Shown: one piece after another, positions 52,874 through 60,792 of the stretch
Position numbering within the stretch: the first letter of the stretch is position 1
Layout: every line of letters starts with the position of its first letter
NCBI GenBank assembly: GCA_016795505.1
Contig: JAEUHH010000064.1
Span: forward strand, 62,001 to 126,000
Direction: 5' to 3'
Length of the DNA: 64,000 bases
Source: Verrucomicrobiales bacterium
GTDB taxonomy: Bacteria; Verrucomicrobiota; Verrucomicrobiia; Verrucomicrobiales; DEV007
Translations under genes and position numbers: made by a program
Notes under the pieces: generated by a model
What the model saw: the letters and a program-made list of their open reading frames with translations, nothing else
What the model was told of the DNA's origin: nothing
The model's database searches: none

Positions 52874-53830
52874 ATGAAACCGAAAGTCCTCGTCACCCTG
52901 AAGATCCCGATGGAAGACCTCGCCCCCCTCGATGGGCTGGCGGACATCGAGATGTCCCCCTACGACTGGAATATCATGCCGCGCGCCGAGATCCTGGCCC
53001 GGATCGGCGATTGCGACGCGCTGCTCAGCCAGGGCGAACTGCGGGTGGACGACGAACTGCTCGACGCCGCCCCGCGCCTGCGCATCGCCGCCAATGCCGC
53101 CATGGGGATCGACAATTTCGACCTCGCCGCCCTGACCCGGCGCGGCATCTGGGCGACGAACACTCCCAGCGCCTTCGTCGAATCCACCGCCGACCTCACT
53201 CTCGGGCTGATCCTGTCCGTGGTGCGGAAAATGGCCGAGGGCGACCGCTTCGTCCGGCGCGGCGAATGGGAAAAGGTCGGCTTCCAGCCGGTGCGCTGGG
53301 AGGGTTCCCTGCTCGGTGGGAAGACCCTCGGCCTCGTCGGCTATGGTCGCATCGGCAAGGCAGTCGAGAGGCGCGCCCAGGGCTTCGGGCTGAAGACGAT
53401 CCATTCCCGCACCACGCCCAGCGACCATCCCGACTGCCGTCCGCTGGAGACCCTGCTCGCCGAGTCGGACATCGTCGGTCTCTTCGTCCCCCACACCCCG
53501 GCGACGCACCAACTCATCAATGCCCGCACCCTCGCGATGATGAAGCCCGGCGCCGTGCTGATCAATGTCGCCCGCGGCAAGGTGGTCGACGAGTCCGCCC
53601 TCGTCGAGGCTCTCCAGAGCGGTCATCTGCGTGGAGCGGGGCTCGATGTCTTCGAGGCCGAGCCGAAAGTCCATCCCGCCCTGCTGACGATGGAAAATGT
53701 CGCCCTGACCCCGCACCTCGGCGGCAGCACCCGCGAGGACCGCCGTGGCGGCCGGCTCGAGGCGGCGGAGAATGTCGCCCGCGTACTCCGCGGCGAGTTG
53801 CCGTTGACGCCGGTGAATCAACCGGGTTGA
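52874..53830 (+). CDS. D-isomer-specific 2-hydroxyacid dehydrogenase
   Basis: This 318-residue NAD(P)H-dependent enzyme is of the glyoxylate or phosphoglycerate dehydrogenase type. The nucleotide site is LGLVGYGRIGKAVERRAQGFG. Catalytic residues are the Arg in INVARGKVVD, the Glu in GLDVFEAEPKVHP and the His in LTPHLGGSTRED. It should reduce a 2-keto acid such as glyoxylate or hydroxypyruvate. Phosphoglycerate dehydrogenase is less likely because there is no ACT domain. The PIN-domain gene starts 4 bases after its stop. Confidence 0.92.
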   Translation: MKPKVLVTLKIPMEDLAPLDGLADIEMSPYDWNIMPRAEILARIGDCDALLSQGELRVDDELLDAAPRLRIAANAAMGIDNFDLAALTRRGIWATNTPSAFVESTADLTLGLILSVVRKMAEGDRFVRRGEWEKVGFQPVRWEGSLLGGKTLGLVGYGRIGKAVERRAQGFGLKTIHSRTTPSDHPDCRPLETLLAESDIVGLFVPHTPATHQLINARTLAMMKPGAVLINVARGKVVDESALVEALQSGHLRGAGLDVFEAEPKVHPALLTMENVALTPHLGGSTREDRRGGRLEAAENVARVLRGELPLTPVNQPG

Positions 53831-53834
53831 ATCG

Positions 53835-54266
53835 ATGAGGCAGTACTTCGACACCTCCGTCCTGATCGCCGCCTTCGTCGAAGACGAAGTTCACCATCGC
53901 TCCTGTGCGGCGGCCCTGTCCGGTGGCGACGAGGGCTTTATCCTCGATCACGGCGTGACCGAATGCTTTTCGATCCTGACCGGCGGGCGCGGGTTGCCGA
54001 TTCGCCTTTCCCCAGCCTTGGCGGTGGCTTTGCTGGAGCGGAATGTAATCGGGCGGCTGAGCATGGTGTCCCTGTCGGCGGAAGAGCAATTCGCCGTTTT
54101 GAAGAGTTGCCAGCAGTTGGGCATACGTGGCGGCTCGGTCTACGACGCCATGCACGTGGCCGCCGCGAGGAAGGCTGGCTAAGAGGCGATTTTCACCCTC
54201 AATCTCGGCCATTTCTCAGCCTGCGCCCCCGACCTGGCCGACCGTATCCGGATTCCAGCCCCGTAA
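53835..54266 (+). pseudogene. PIN-domain (VapC-like) ribonuclease interrupted by a nonsense codon
   Basis: The frame starts MRQYFDTSVLIAAFVEDEVHH, with the first acidic residue D6 of a PIN domain. It continues through VTECFSIL and SVYDAMHVAAARKAG, then hits TAA at 54180-54182 (codon 116). The same frame continues in PIN-like sequence (EAIFTLNLGHFSACAPDL) to TAA at 54264, so one in-frame stop truncates a 143-residue toxin. The missing part holds the last conserved acidic region. An AbrB-type antitoxin lies convergently, with 7 bases between the two stops, instead of upstream on the same strand as is usual for vapBC. Confidence 0.85.
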
Positions 54267-54273
54267 ATAGGGC

Positions 54274-54519
54274 TTATCGGTTTTCGCGCTCCATTTCGAC
54301 CGCCTCCAGAGCATTGCATGGAGTGCCCTTCGCGGGGATGACCAGGAGACCGTCGCGCTCCACCAGTTCGGGTTCATCAAAGCCGACTGGCGTAAGCTCA
54401 AAGTGATTCCCGGTCGAGCGTATCCGCAGGAGGCTTCCGCTGGTCAAATTGAACTGCTCCCGGATGGCCAGGGGCAGCATCAATCGGCCGGCATCGTCGA
54501 TGACTACGGTGGCGCTCAT
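54274..54519 (-). CDS. AbrB/MazE-type antitoxin
   Basis: This 81-residue protein has a swapped-hairpin DNA-binding domain at residues 1-47 (MSATVVIDDAGRLMLPLAIREQFNLTSGSLLRI), typical of AbrB/SpoVT antitoxins. The acidic C-terminal half (FDEPELVERDGLLVIPAKG) is where such proteins bind their toxin. It should repress its own promoter and neutralise the PIN protein encoded convergently. Tail-to-tail orientation is unusual for such a pair. Confidence 0.85.
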   Translation of the reverse strand: MSATVVIDDAGRLMLPLAIREQFNLTSGSLLRIRSTGNHFELTPVGFDEPELVERDGLLVIPAKGTPCNALEAVEMERENR

Positions 54520-54674
54520 TGGATGATGGTAATTTCTATCATCGACTCACGGTCTCGGCAAGACCGGGCATGGGGCAGAGGAGGTCGGCCCGCCACATCG
54601 TTCTTGATTCGATCCAAATCGCTCTGAAGCTTTTAGAACCCTCGCCGACGGAACGCCCGTCCGGAATCCCTCCC

Positions 54675-55592
54675 ATGCCAGCCAACGCCGATTCCGAAAA
54701 AGCAGCCCCCACCCCCGACGCTGCCCGCATCGACGTGTGGCTGTGGGCGGTGCGCCTTTTCAAGACCCGCAGCCTTGCCGCCGAGGCGTGCCGCAAGGGC
54801 CAGGTCGCGGTGAACGGCCAGCGGGTGAAGCCTGCCCGGCAGGTGCGGCCCGGCGATGAACTGTCCGTCACCAAGAGCGATCTCGTCCTCACCGTTGCCG
54901 TGCGGGCCGTCCTGACCCGCCGGGTCGGGGCCAGGGAGGTGCCCGCCTATCTCGAGGATCGCACGCCCGAGGAGGCCCGCCTCGCGGCCGCCGCTGCGCG
55001 GCAGCAGTCACGCGAGGGCGTCTTCGACCGCGACGAGGGCGCCGGCCGACCGACCAAGCGCGAGCGCCGCGAGATGGAGGACATCATCGCCGAAGCCGAG
55101 GACCGGCAGGCCTTTCTCACCGCCATGCAAAAAGCCACCCGCTCCCGTTTCCTCCTCGGTCTCCTGGCCACCCTGCTGTTCGCCCACGCGGCGCCGGGTT
55201 GGGCGGCCGAGCCTCCGCGTCGCTCCTTCGAGCCGTCGGCCAAGGCGCTGACCTTCCAGATTTCGGAGAACCTCAGCGTCTCGGCGGAACAGCTCGCGCC
55301 GGAGAACGATCCCGCGACCGGCGCCATGACCGGCCTGGCCGCCTCGGGCCGGGTCATCATCAAGGCCAAGCCAAATGGCGCCGCCGATTTCATCGTGGTC
55401 AGTTGCGACAAGGCGACCTACCAGGCCGACGGCGATGTCATCGTGCTGACCGGCTGGCCGGCGGTGAAGTCGGGGATGCAGATCCTGCGCGCCACCGCCG
55501 CCGAGACCTTCGTGCGCGTCGCCCGCGCCTCCGGCAAATGGGAGATCAAAGGGCCGCACAAGATCGAGCTGAGTTTTGGGAAGAAGAAGTGA
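54675..55592 (+). CDS. Fusion of an S4 RNA-binding (Hsp15-like) domain and an LptA/OstA-like exported domain
   Basis: This is a 305-residue open frame. Residues about 15-150 match the Hsp15/HslR family: S4 fold RIDVWLWAVRLFKTRSLAAEACRKGQVAVNGQRVKPARQV, then PAYLEDRTPEE and the basic tail RPTKRERREMEDI. From residue 151 an in-frame ATG (55125) starts a signal-peptide-like stretch MQKATRSRFLLGLLATLLFA and a domain like LptA/OstA (SEQLAPENDP, ATGRV-type repeats, ADFIVVSCDKATYQADGDVIVLTGWP). A cytoplasmic and an exported function would conflict in one chain. Two proteins may be made, the second from 55125. Confidence 0.85.
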   Translation: MPANADSEKAAPTPDAARIDVWLWAVRLFKTRSLAAEACRKGQVAVNGQRVKPARQVRPGDELSVTKSDLVLTVAVRAVLTRRVGAREVPAYLEDRTPEEARLAAAAARQQSREGVFDRDEGAGRPTKRERREMEDIIAEAEDRQAFLTAMQKATRSRFLLGLLATLLFAHAAPGWAAEPPRRSFEPSAKALTFQISENLSVSAEQLAPENDPATGAMTGLAASGRVIIKAKPNGAADFIVVSCDKATYQADGDVIVLTGWPAVKSGMQILRATAAETFVRVARASGKWEIKGPHKIELSFGKKK

Positions 55593-55972
55593 GGGGGGAG
55601 AGTTCCAGGTTCAAAGTTCAAAGTTCAAAGTTCGGGCTCCCTTTTGCCTGTGCCATATCGATCGGACAGGGTGTCATCGCTGATGCAACAGGGTGTCATC
55701 GGAGAGGCAACAGGGTGCCATCGGAATCCGTTGGCTTTTACCGGTTGGCGGGTCTTGGTCCCCGTGTATCAAGTCTCACTCCTGATTGAAAACTTGACGT
55801 TGGCCAACGGCCAACCTCACCGTAGCCAGGGGCAACGCCCCTGGAACCTGTCCACGAAATACCGGTTTGGCTGAAGGCCAAACTCACCGAGGGCAGGCCC
55901 TGGCGTCCGATGTCGACGCGATGCCGGTCTGAATTTCACAGTGCCGGATCGCGCCTTGACCGGCTGCCCGAA
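55593..55972. other. Intergenic region with heptamer repeat, locus F and three hairpins
   Basis: This is 380 bases without a gene. A TTCAAAG heptamer is repeated three times near 55608-55630. Repeat locus F follows (55660-55729). Then come three close hairpins: GTTGGCC-AAC-GGCCAAC (55799-55815), CCAGGGGC-AAC-GCCCCTGG (55826-55844) and GTTTGGC-TGAAG-GCCAAAC (55865-55883). The first and third are followed by CTCACCG or TCACCG. Flanking genes are convergent, so the hairpins could also act as terminators. Confidence 0.75.
55660..55729 (+). repeat. 22-nt lattice repeat, locus F (three reverse units)
   Basis: Units are at 55660-55681, 55682-55703 and 55704-55725, all with the reverse core ACAGGGTG, closed by ATCC. 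The locus lies between convergent genes. Confidence 0.9.
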
Positions 55973-57055
55973 TCACAACTTCGCCAGCGAATCGTCCATG
56001 GCGGCGAGGAGATTGCCAATGGTCTCGTCGGTCTCGTCGCCCATGTTGGAGATGCGGAAGGTGGTGCCTTTGATCTTGCCGTAGCCGCCGTCGAGGGCGA
56101 GGCGGTGATTTTCGCGGAGCAGCTTCTGGAAGCGGGCGACATCGATGCCGAGATTGTTGGCCACGCAGGTCAGGGACACGGAGCGGTAGCCCTCCGGGGC
56201 GAAGAAGTCGAAGCCGTGGCGGCGCACCCAGTCGTGGGCCATGGCATTGAGTCGGGCATGGCGGGCGTGGCGCTGCTCGATGCCTTCGTCAAAGATGACG
56301 CCGAGCTGGTGCCGCAGGCCATAAATGGTGGCGATGCAGGGGGTGCTGGGGGTCATGAAGCTCTCCTGATTTTTCTGGAACTCGAGGAAGTCGAGGTAGT
56401 AGCCGCGGTCGGGCATGGATTTGGCGCGCTCGAGGGCGGCCTCGGACACGGCAAAGAGGGCGAGGCCGGGCGGGAGGGCGAGGGCTTTCTGGCTGCCGGT
56501 GAGGAGAACGTCGATGCCGAGTTCGTCCATGGGGGTGGGCACGACGGTGAAGGAGGACACGGTGTCGACGACGAGGAGCACGCCGGGGTGTTTTTTCACG
56601 GCGGCGGCGACGCCGGCGAGGGAACTCATCACGCCGGTGGAAGTCTCGTTGTGGATGAAGGTGACGAGGTCGAACTCGCCGGTGGCGAGGCGGTCTTCGA
56701 CATCGGCGGGATCGATGGGCTGGCCCCACTCGTACTGGAGGGCTTCGGCCTGCTTGCCACAGCGACGGGCGACGTCGACCCATTTGTCGGAGAAGGCGCC
56801 TTTGCAGAGACAGAGCACTTTCTTGGCGGCGAGGTTGCGCAGGGCGCCCTCCATGACGCCCCAGGCCGACGAGGTGCTGAGGAAGACGGGACGGCTGGTC
56901 TGGAACAGGGCCTGGAGCCGGGGATGCATCTCCTCGTAGAGGGCCTGGAAGTCCTTGCTGCGGTGGCCGATCATGGGGGCCGACATGGCGGCGTAGGTGG
57001 CGGGGGACACTTCGACGGGGCCGGGGATGTGGAGGCGGATGTGGTCTTGGCTCAT
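55973..57055 (-). CDS. Class V aminotransferase (alanine/serine-glyoxylate type)
   Basis: This 360-residue PLP enzyme has the fold of alanine-glyoxylate and serine-glyoxylate aminotransferases. It starts RLHIPGPVEVSPATYAAMSAPMIGHRSKDF, followed by STSSAWGVMEGALRN, FIHNETSTGVMS, VDTVSSFTVVP and the PLP lysine in LLTGSQKALALPPGLAL. The C-terminal domain ends RISNMGDETDETI, which is typical. It could convert glyoxylate to glycine, in keeping with the 2-hydroxyacid dehydrogenase nearby; 2-aminoethylphosphonate or other substrates are possible. ATG 57055 was chosen over 57100 because the extra residues are not conserved. Confidence 0.9.
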   Translation of the reverse strand: MSQDHIRLHIPGPVEVSPATYAAMSAPMIGHRSKDFQALYEEMHPRLQALFQTSRPVFLSTSSAWGVMEGALRNLAAKKVLCLCKGAFSDKWVDVARRCGKQAEALQYEWGQPIDPADVEDRLATGEFDLVTFIHNETSTGVMSSLAGVAAAVKKHPGVLLVVDTVSSFTVVPTPMDELGIDVLLTGSQKALALPPGLALFAVSEAALERAKSMPDRGYYLDFLEFQKNQESFMTPSTPCIATIYGLRHQLGVIFDEGIEQRHARHARLNAMAHDWVRRHGFDFFAPEGYRSVSLTCVANNLGIDVARFQKLLRENHRLALDGGYGKIKGTTFRISNMGDETDETIGNLLAAMDDSLAKL

Positions 57056-57199
57056 GGGTAGGGGAAAAAAGAAACGCCGCGATCGCGGCGCCGGTTGCAT
57101 GAAAAGAGGCGGAATTAAGGTCCCGCGCCTCCGGATGTAAACTGGAAATCGGGAGGAGGTGCCGGCTGGGGCGCGGCGAGGACCGGCTGGGGTGGGGGA

Positions 57200-58762
57200 T
57201 CAGCCGGCGGGATCCTCCCAGATGAAGTGCCGCAGTCGCAGGGACTCGCCGATGCGGGCGGCCTCGGTGGCGCGGGGGCCGCCGGAGACGGCGACGCGGT
57301 CGGCGATGGCGATGGCCTGGGTCCATTTTTCCTCGCGCTGGAGCAGGCGGATGGCGGCGAGCCCGGCGCGGAAGAACCAGTCGAACTCGGCCACGGGCAC
57401 GGCGGCGGCGGGGCCGGCGGGCGGGGAGTCCTGGACGATGCTGCTGTAGAGGGCGAGGGCTTCGTCGTTGCGGCCGAGGGCTTCGAGGCATTTCCCGTGG
57501 CGCACGGCGGCCTGGAGGCGCCACCATTTTTCGGCCTGGGGATCGCGCTCGATGGCGGCAAAGGTGTCGATGGCGGCGGCGAGGCGCTCGGGATCGACGC
57601 CGGTCGCGGTGGCTTGGGCGTAGAGGGCCTCGCCCCGGTCTGCGCGGGCGGCGATCTTCAGCTCGGGGGAGGCGGTGGGCAGGGCTTCGATGGCGGCGAA
57701 GGCGGCCACGGCGGCGTCGAATCGATCATTTTCCAACTCCAGGAGGCCGATCTCGTGCTGGGCGGCGGGGCTGAGGGGGCCGGCTGCGGCGACGACGCGC
57801 TCCCAGAAGGCGCGGGCGCGGAGTTGGCTGGCGGCGTCGTGGGTCTGGCTGGTGGCTTTTCCGGCAAAAAAGAGGGCGGGCTGGGCGAGCGGGGAGTCGG
57901 GTGACTCGGTGGCCAACTGCTCGAAGTGGCCGGCGGCTTCGGTGAATTGGCCGGCGCGGTAGAGGCTCTCTCCGAGCACCATGAGGATGGTGGGGCGGTG
58001 CCGGGACTGGGGCCAGTCGGCGAGGAACCGCTCGGCCCGCTCGGCGACGGTGCTGGAGTCGGGTGTGGCGATCTCGGTCCAGATGGCGACGTGGTCGAGC
58101 CACTCGCGCTGGGCCAGGGTGAGCGGTCGCTCGCGGGCGCTGTCGAGGTGCTCGCGGGAGGCGGTGGGCTGGGGGGGCACCTGGGTCAGATACAGCTCGG
58201 CCAGCGAGATCTCGGCGTGGGCGGCCCGGGAATGGTCGGGAAAGCGCCGCAAGAAGGTCTCGAGGCTGTCGAAGGCGGCGGTATCGGCACGGGCGGCCTC
58301 GATCAGGCCGCGCTCGAGCGCGAGATCGGCGATCAGGGGCGAGCCGGCCCCGGCGTTGGTCTGCACGATGCCGGCGAGGCGGTCGTAGGAGGCGATGTCG
58401 CCGCCTTGCAGGGCGGCGAGGGCGGCATTGTAGGCCAGGGTGGTGCGCAGCGGCCCGTCCGGGGCGGTGGCGAGAGAGGCGGCGAAGCTGGCTGCGGCTT
58501 TCTGGGCGTCGCCGCGGGCGGTGTGGAGTACGCCCTCGAGATTGAGCAGTCGGGAAGCGGCCGCGGCGTCATTGCCGGCAGCGGCGCGGGCCTGGGCGAT
58601 GGCTTTGGCCGCCTCGGCGTGCTCGCCGCGGGCGATGAGGGCCTCGATGTCGGCGAGGGAGTGAGCCGCAGTCGTGGCTTCCACCGGTGTCTCCTGGGCG
58701 CCGCCGCCCGTCGCCACGAGGGCGAGGGTCAGCGACAGGAGCGGGAAAAACCGGTGAGCCAT
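57200..58762 (-). CDS. Exported TPR-repeat protein
   Basis: This is a 520-residue protein with a signal peptide (residues 1-22, ending GGGA). It consists almost entirely of Ala-rich helical repeats of the tetratricopeptide type. Examples are GEHAEAAKAIAQARAA, GDAQKAAASFAASLATAP, GQFTEAAGHFEQLATESPDSPLAQPALFFAG and GRNDEALALYSSI. Such proteins act as periplasmic scaffolds. It resembles the BamD/YbgF style, but I cannot identify it further. ATG 58762 is set by the signal peptide. It runs downstream of the DUF5069 gene. Confidence 0.83.
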   Translation of the reverse strand: MAHRFFPLLSLTLALVATGGGAQETPVEATTAAHSLADIEALIARGEHAEAAKAIAQARAAAGNDAAAASRLLNLEGVLHTARGDAQKAAASFAASLATAPDGPLRTTLAYNAALAALQGGDIASYDRLAGIVQTNAGAGSPLIADLALERGLIEAARADTAAFDSLETFLRRFPDHSRAAHAEISLAELYLTQVPPQPTASREHLDSARERPLTLAQREWLDHVAIWTEIATPDSSTVAERAERFLADWPQSRHRPTILMVLGESLYRAGQFTEAAGHFEQLATESPDSPLAQPALFFAGKATSQTHDAASQLRARAFWERVVAAAGPLSPAAQHEIGLLELENDRFDAAVAAFAAIEALPTASPELKIAARADRGEALYAQATATGVDPERLAAAIDTFAAIERDPQAEKWWRLQAAVRHGKCLEALGRNDEALALYSSIVQDSPPAGPAAAVPVAEFDWFFRAGLAAIRLLQREEKWTQAIAIADRVAVSGGPRATEAARIGESLRLRHFIWEDPAG

Positions 58763-58787
58763 GGGGGGAAACCGATCGCTTTCCGGA

Positions 58788-59309
58788 TCAGGCGGAGGCT
58801 TTGCGGACGTAGGCGAGGACTTTGGCGTCGTCATCGCCGGCCGCCCACACCGCGCGCAGGAAATCGGCGGGGGCGATGTCGTGCTCGCGGAGAAAGCGGC
58901 GGTCGCCACCGCAGCAGTACATGATCTCGGGGTTCAGTTCGCCGCGCAGCTTGGCCCGGGCCTTCATCAGGATGCGGGGCAGCCAGCGGACGCCTTCCAT
59001 CTCGGAGTCTTTGGCCGGCAACTGGTCGGGCGTGATCTCGGCGCGGCTCAGTTCGCCGCCCATCACGGTGCGCAGGTAGTCGCGGCGGACCGAGGCGATC
59101 ATGACGGCGGTGGTCAGGCTGGGCTCGCCGCCGTCGCCGTGGTCTTCGATGAAGTCGAAAAACTCGCGCGGTTTGTAGCCGATCGACTGGAGGAAGGCCA
59201 GATCCGCCTCGGAGTAGTAGCTTTGAAAATCGGCATCGCCAGCCCGGTAGCGGGCGAGGCAGCGGTCAAACAGGTCAACGAAGGTGGTATCCCAGGCGTA
59301 GTTGGACAT
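58788..59309 (-). CDS. DUF5069 protein
   Basis: This 173-residue soluble protein matches the DUF5069 family. It has LPRILMKARAKLRGELNPEIMYCCGGDRRFLREHDI, where KARAKL and the later GGDRRFL segment are conserved, and a C-terminal helix FLRAVWAAGDDDAKVLAYVRK. No function is established for the family, which is common in Verrucomicrobiota and Planctomycetes. The N-terminus lacks a signal peptide. Confidence 0.8.
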   Translation of the reverse strand: MSNYAWDTTFVDLFDRCLARYRAGDADFQSYYSEADLAFLQSIGYKPREFFDFIEDHGDGGEPSLTTAVMIASVRRDYLRTVMGGELSRAEITPDQLPAKDSEMEGVRWLPRILMKARAKLRGELNPEIMYCCGGDRRFLREHDIAPADFLRAVWAAGDDDAKVLAYVRKASA

Positions 59310-59415
59310 GGCGGGTCGGAGGGAGGTGGTGGTGGGGTGATGAGATTTCGAAAACGGCCGACTCCGCGTCGGGAAAGCCAGCGTGGGTCACCTTAGCCCG
59401 ACTGGAGCCGGCTGG

Positions 59416-60792
59416 CTATGCCGGTTTTTCCGCCGGAGCGGGCGTTTGCGCCGGTTCGCGGTAGGCATCGGGCTGGGCCAGCACGTCGGCGATGCGCTGA
59501 TACGTCTCGAGGGCGCCGATCTGCTTGGGATCGGCTTCGTGGGCGGCAATCAGGCGGTCGATCGCCTCGCGCTGACCGCCGGACTCGCCGCGCAGGCGCT
59601 GGGCGGCGGTCTCCCGCCAAGTTTCCAGGCAGGTGCGGAGCAATTGGCGGCCGGGTACGCTGCGCTGGAGCAGGCGGATGAAGCCGGAGGCGGCGTTTTC
59701 TCCCGCCACGGCGTCGCCCGAGTCGGACAGCAGGCCGCGCTCGACGGCTTCGCTGCCTGGTGCGAGGGGCGAGGCGCTGCGCCAGGCGAGCAGGGCGATG
59801 AAGCCGAGGCAGCCGATCAAAAAGCCGTGGAATCGGTAGCGGCGGATCATTTTCATGGCCCCGCCGGACTCGACCGAACCGTGAACGGTCTCGTCGAAAA
59901 CGACGCGCTGCTTGCCTCCGGTGATCCAGAGTAGAAAATCCGCCTCGGCGCCCTGCCAGAGCGCCTCGTTGCTGGCAAAATAGGAATCGGATGCCAGCAC
60001 CACGGTGCCCGATCCGTAGGGGCGCTCCACCACCACCGCCTGGCCATCGACGCTTGCCACGACTTTCCAGTCAGGTCCCAGGTCGGTGAATCGATACTGA
60101 CTGCGCCACTCGGGCAGCGTCTCGGGGACCGGACGCGAGGCGGCAAGGCTCTCGCCGCGGGCCAGTTCCCAGCCCGATTTGGGACGCTTGAACCGGTCGG
60201 GGGTCGTCAGTTTCACCTCGAACAACTCCGAGAGGCTCGGGGCATCGGACTCCGCCGCCTCTTCGTCTGTTTCCTCGTCAGAGTCGCGGTCTTTCCCGTC
60301 GTCGGCTTTTTCCTTGTCGGTTGGTTCTTCTTCGCGGGCTTTGCGTGCGGCCTCCCGGCGATCCCACCAGTCCTCAGCAGCAGTCTGCTCCTTGAGGTCG
60401 TATTTTTCAGGGACCGCTTCGGGATTGATGGTGAGGATGAGCCGCGCCCCGTCATCCCGGACGGCTTTGAGGATGGGCGAATCCTCCGGTCCGCGCAGGC
60501 TGGAGAAAGTCCGGCGCGACACACCGCAGAGCCAGAGCGTGCTGTCGGCATCGAGTCCGCGGAGGGCCATCAGGCTCTGGCGGTTCACCGTCACCTCGTA
60601 GCCGGGCAGCGCGGCCAGCGATTGGCGCAGCGCGCTCGCGCCGAGGGGATCGCTTCGCTCGGTCGAGTAATGCGGGTAGAAATCGCCGGTGGAAAAACGC
60701 CTTTCCAACACCGCGACAAAGACGGTGATCAGTCCCGCCAGCAGCACGGCGAAACCGAAGAGATGGGAAAGCGGGCGTGCGGAGCGTTTCAT
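59416..60792 (-). CDS. DUF4350-like membrane protein
   Basis: This is a 458-residue protein. One transmembrane helix (about 11-30) is followed by an extracytoplasmic domain with DPLGASALRQSLAALPGYEVTVN and DSTLWLCGVS, and a DUF4350-style segment GSGTVVLASDSYFASNEALWQG. A second helix near 315-332 leads to a cytoplasmic helical tail. A highly charged Lys/Asp/Glu stretch of about 35 residues lies near 155-190. Such proteins often accompany DUF4129, DUF58 and MoxR genes in stress or aerotolerance-type operons. The start overlaps the preceding stop by 4 bases. Confidence 0.82.
   Translation of the reverse strand: MKRSARPLSHLFGFAVLLAGLITVFVAVLERRFSTGDFYPHYSTERSDPLGASALRQSLAALPGYEVTVNRQSLMALRGLDADSTLWLCGVSRRTFSSLRGPEDSPILKAVRDDGARLILTINPEAVPEKYDLKEQTAAEDWWDRREAARKAREEEPTDKEKADDGKDRDSDEETDEEAAESDAPSLSELFEVKLTTPDRFKRPKSGWELARGESLAASRPVPETLPEWRSQYRFTDLGPDWKVVASVDGQAVVVERPYGSGTVVLASDSYFASNEALWQGAEADFLLWITGGKQRVVFDETVHGSVESGGAMKMIRRYRFHGFLIGCLGFIALLAWRSASPLAPGSEAVERGLLSDSGDAVAGENAASGFIRLLQRSVPGRQLLRTCLETWRETAAQRLRGESGGQREAIDRLIAAHEADPKQIGALETYQRIADVLAQPDAYREPAQTPAPAEKPA

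Noticed and set aside
55660-55729. Possible CRISPR array
   Set aside because: Units are contiguous at 22 bases with no variable spacers, and no cas genes are present.
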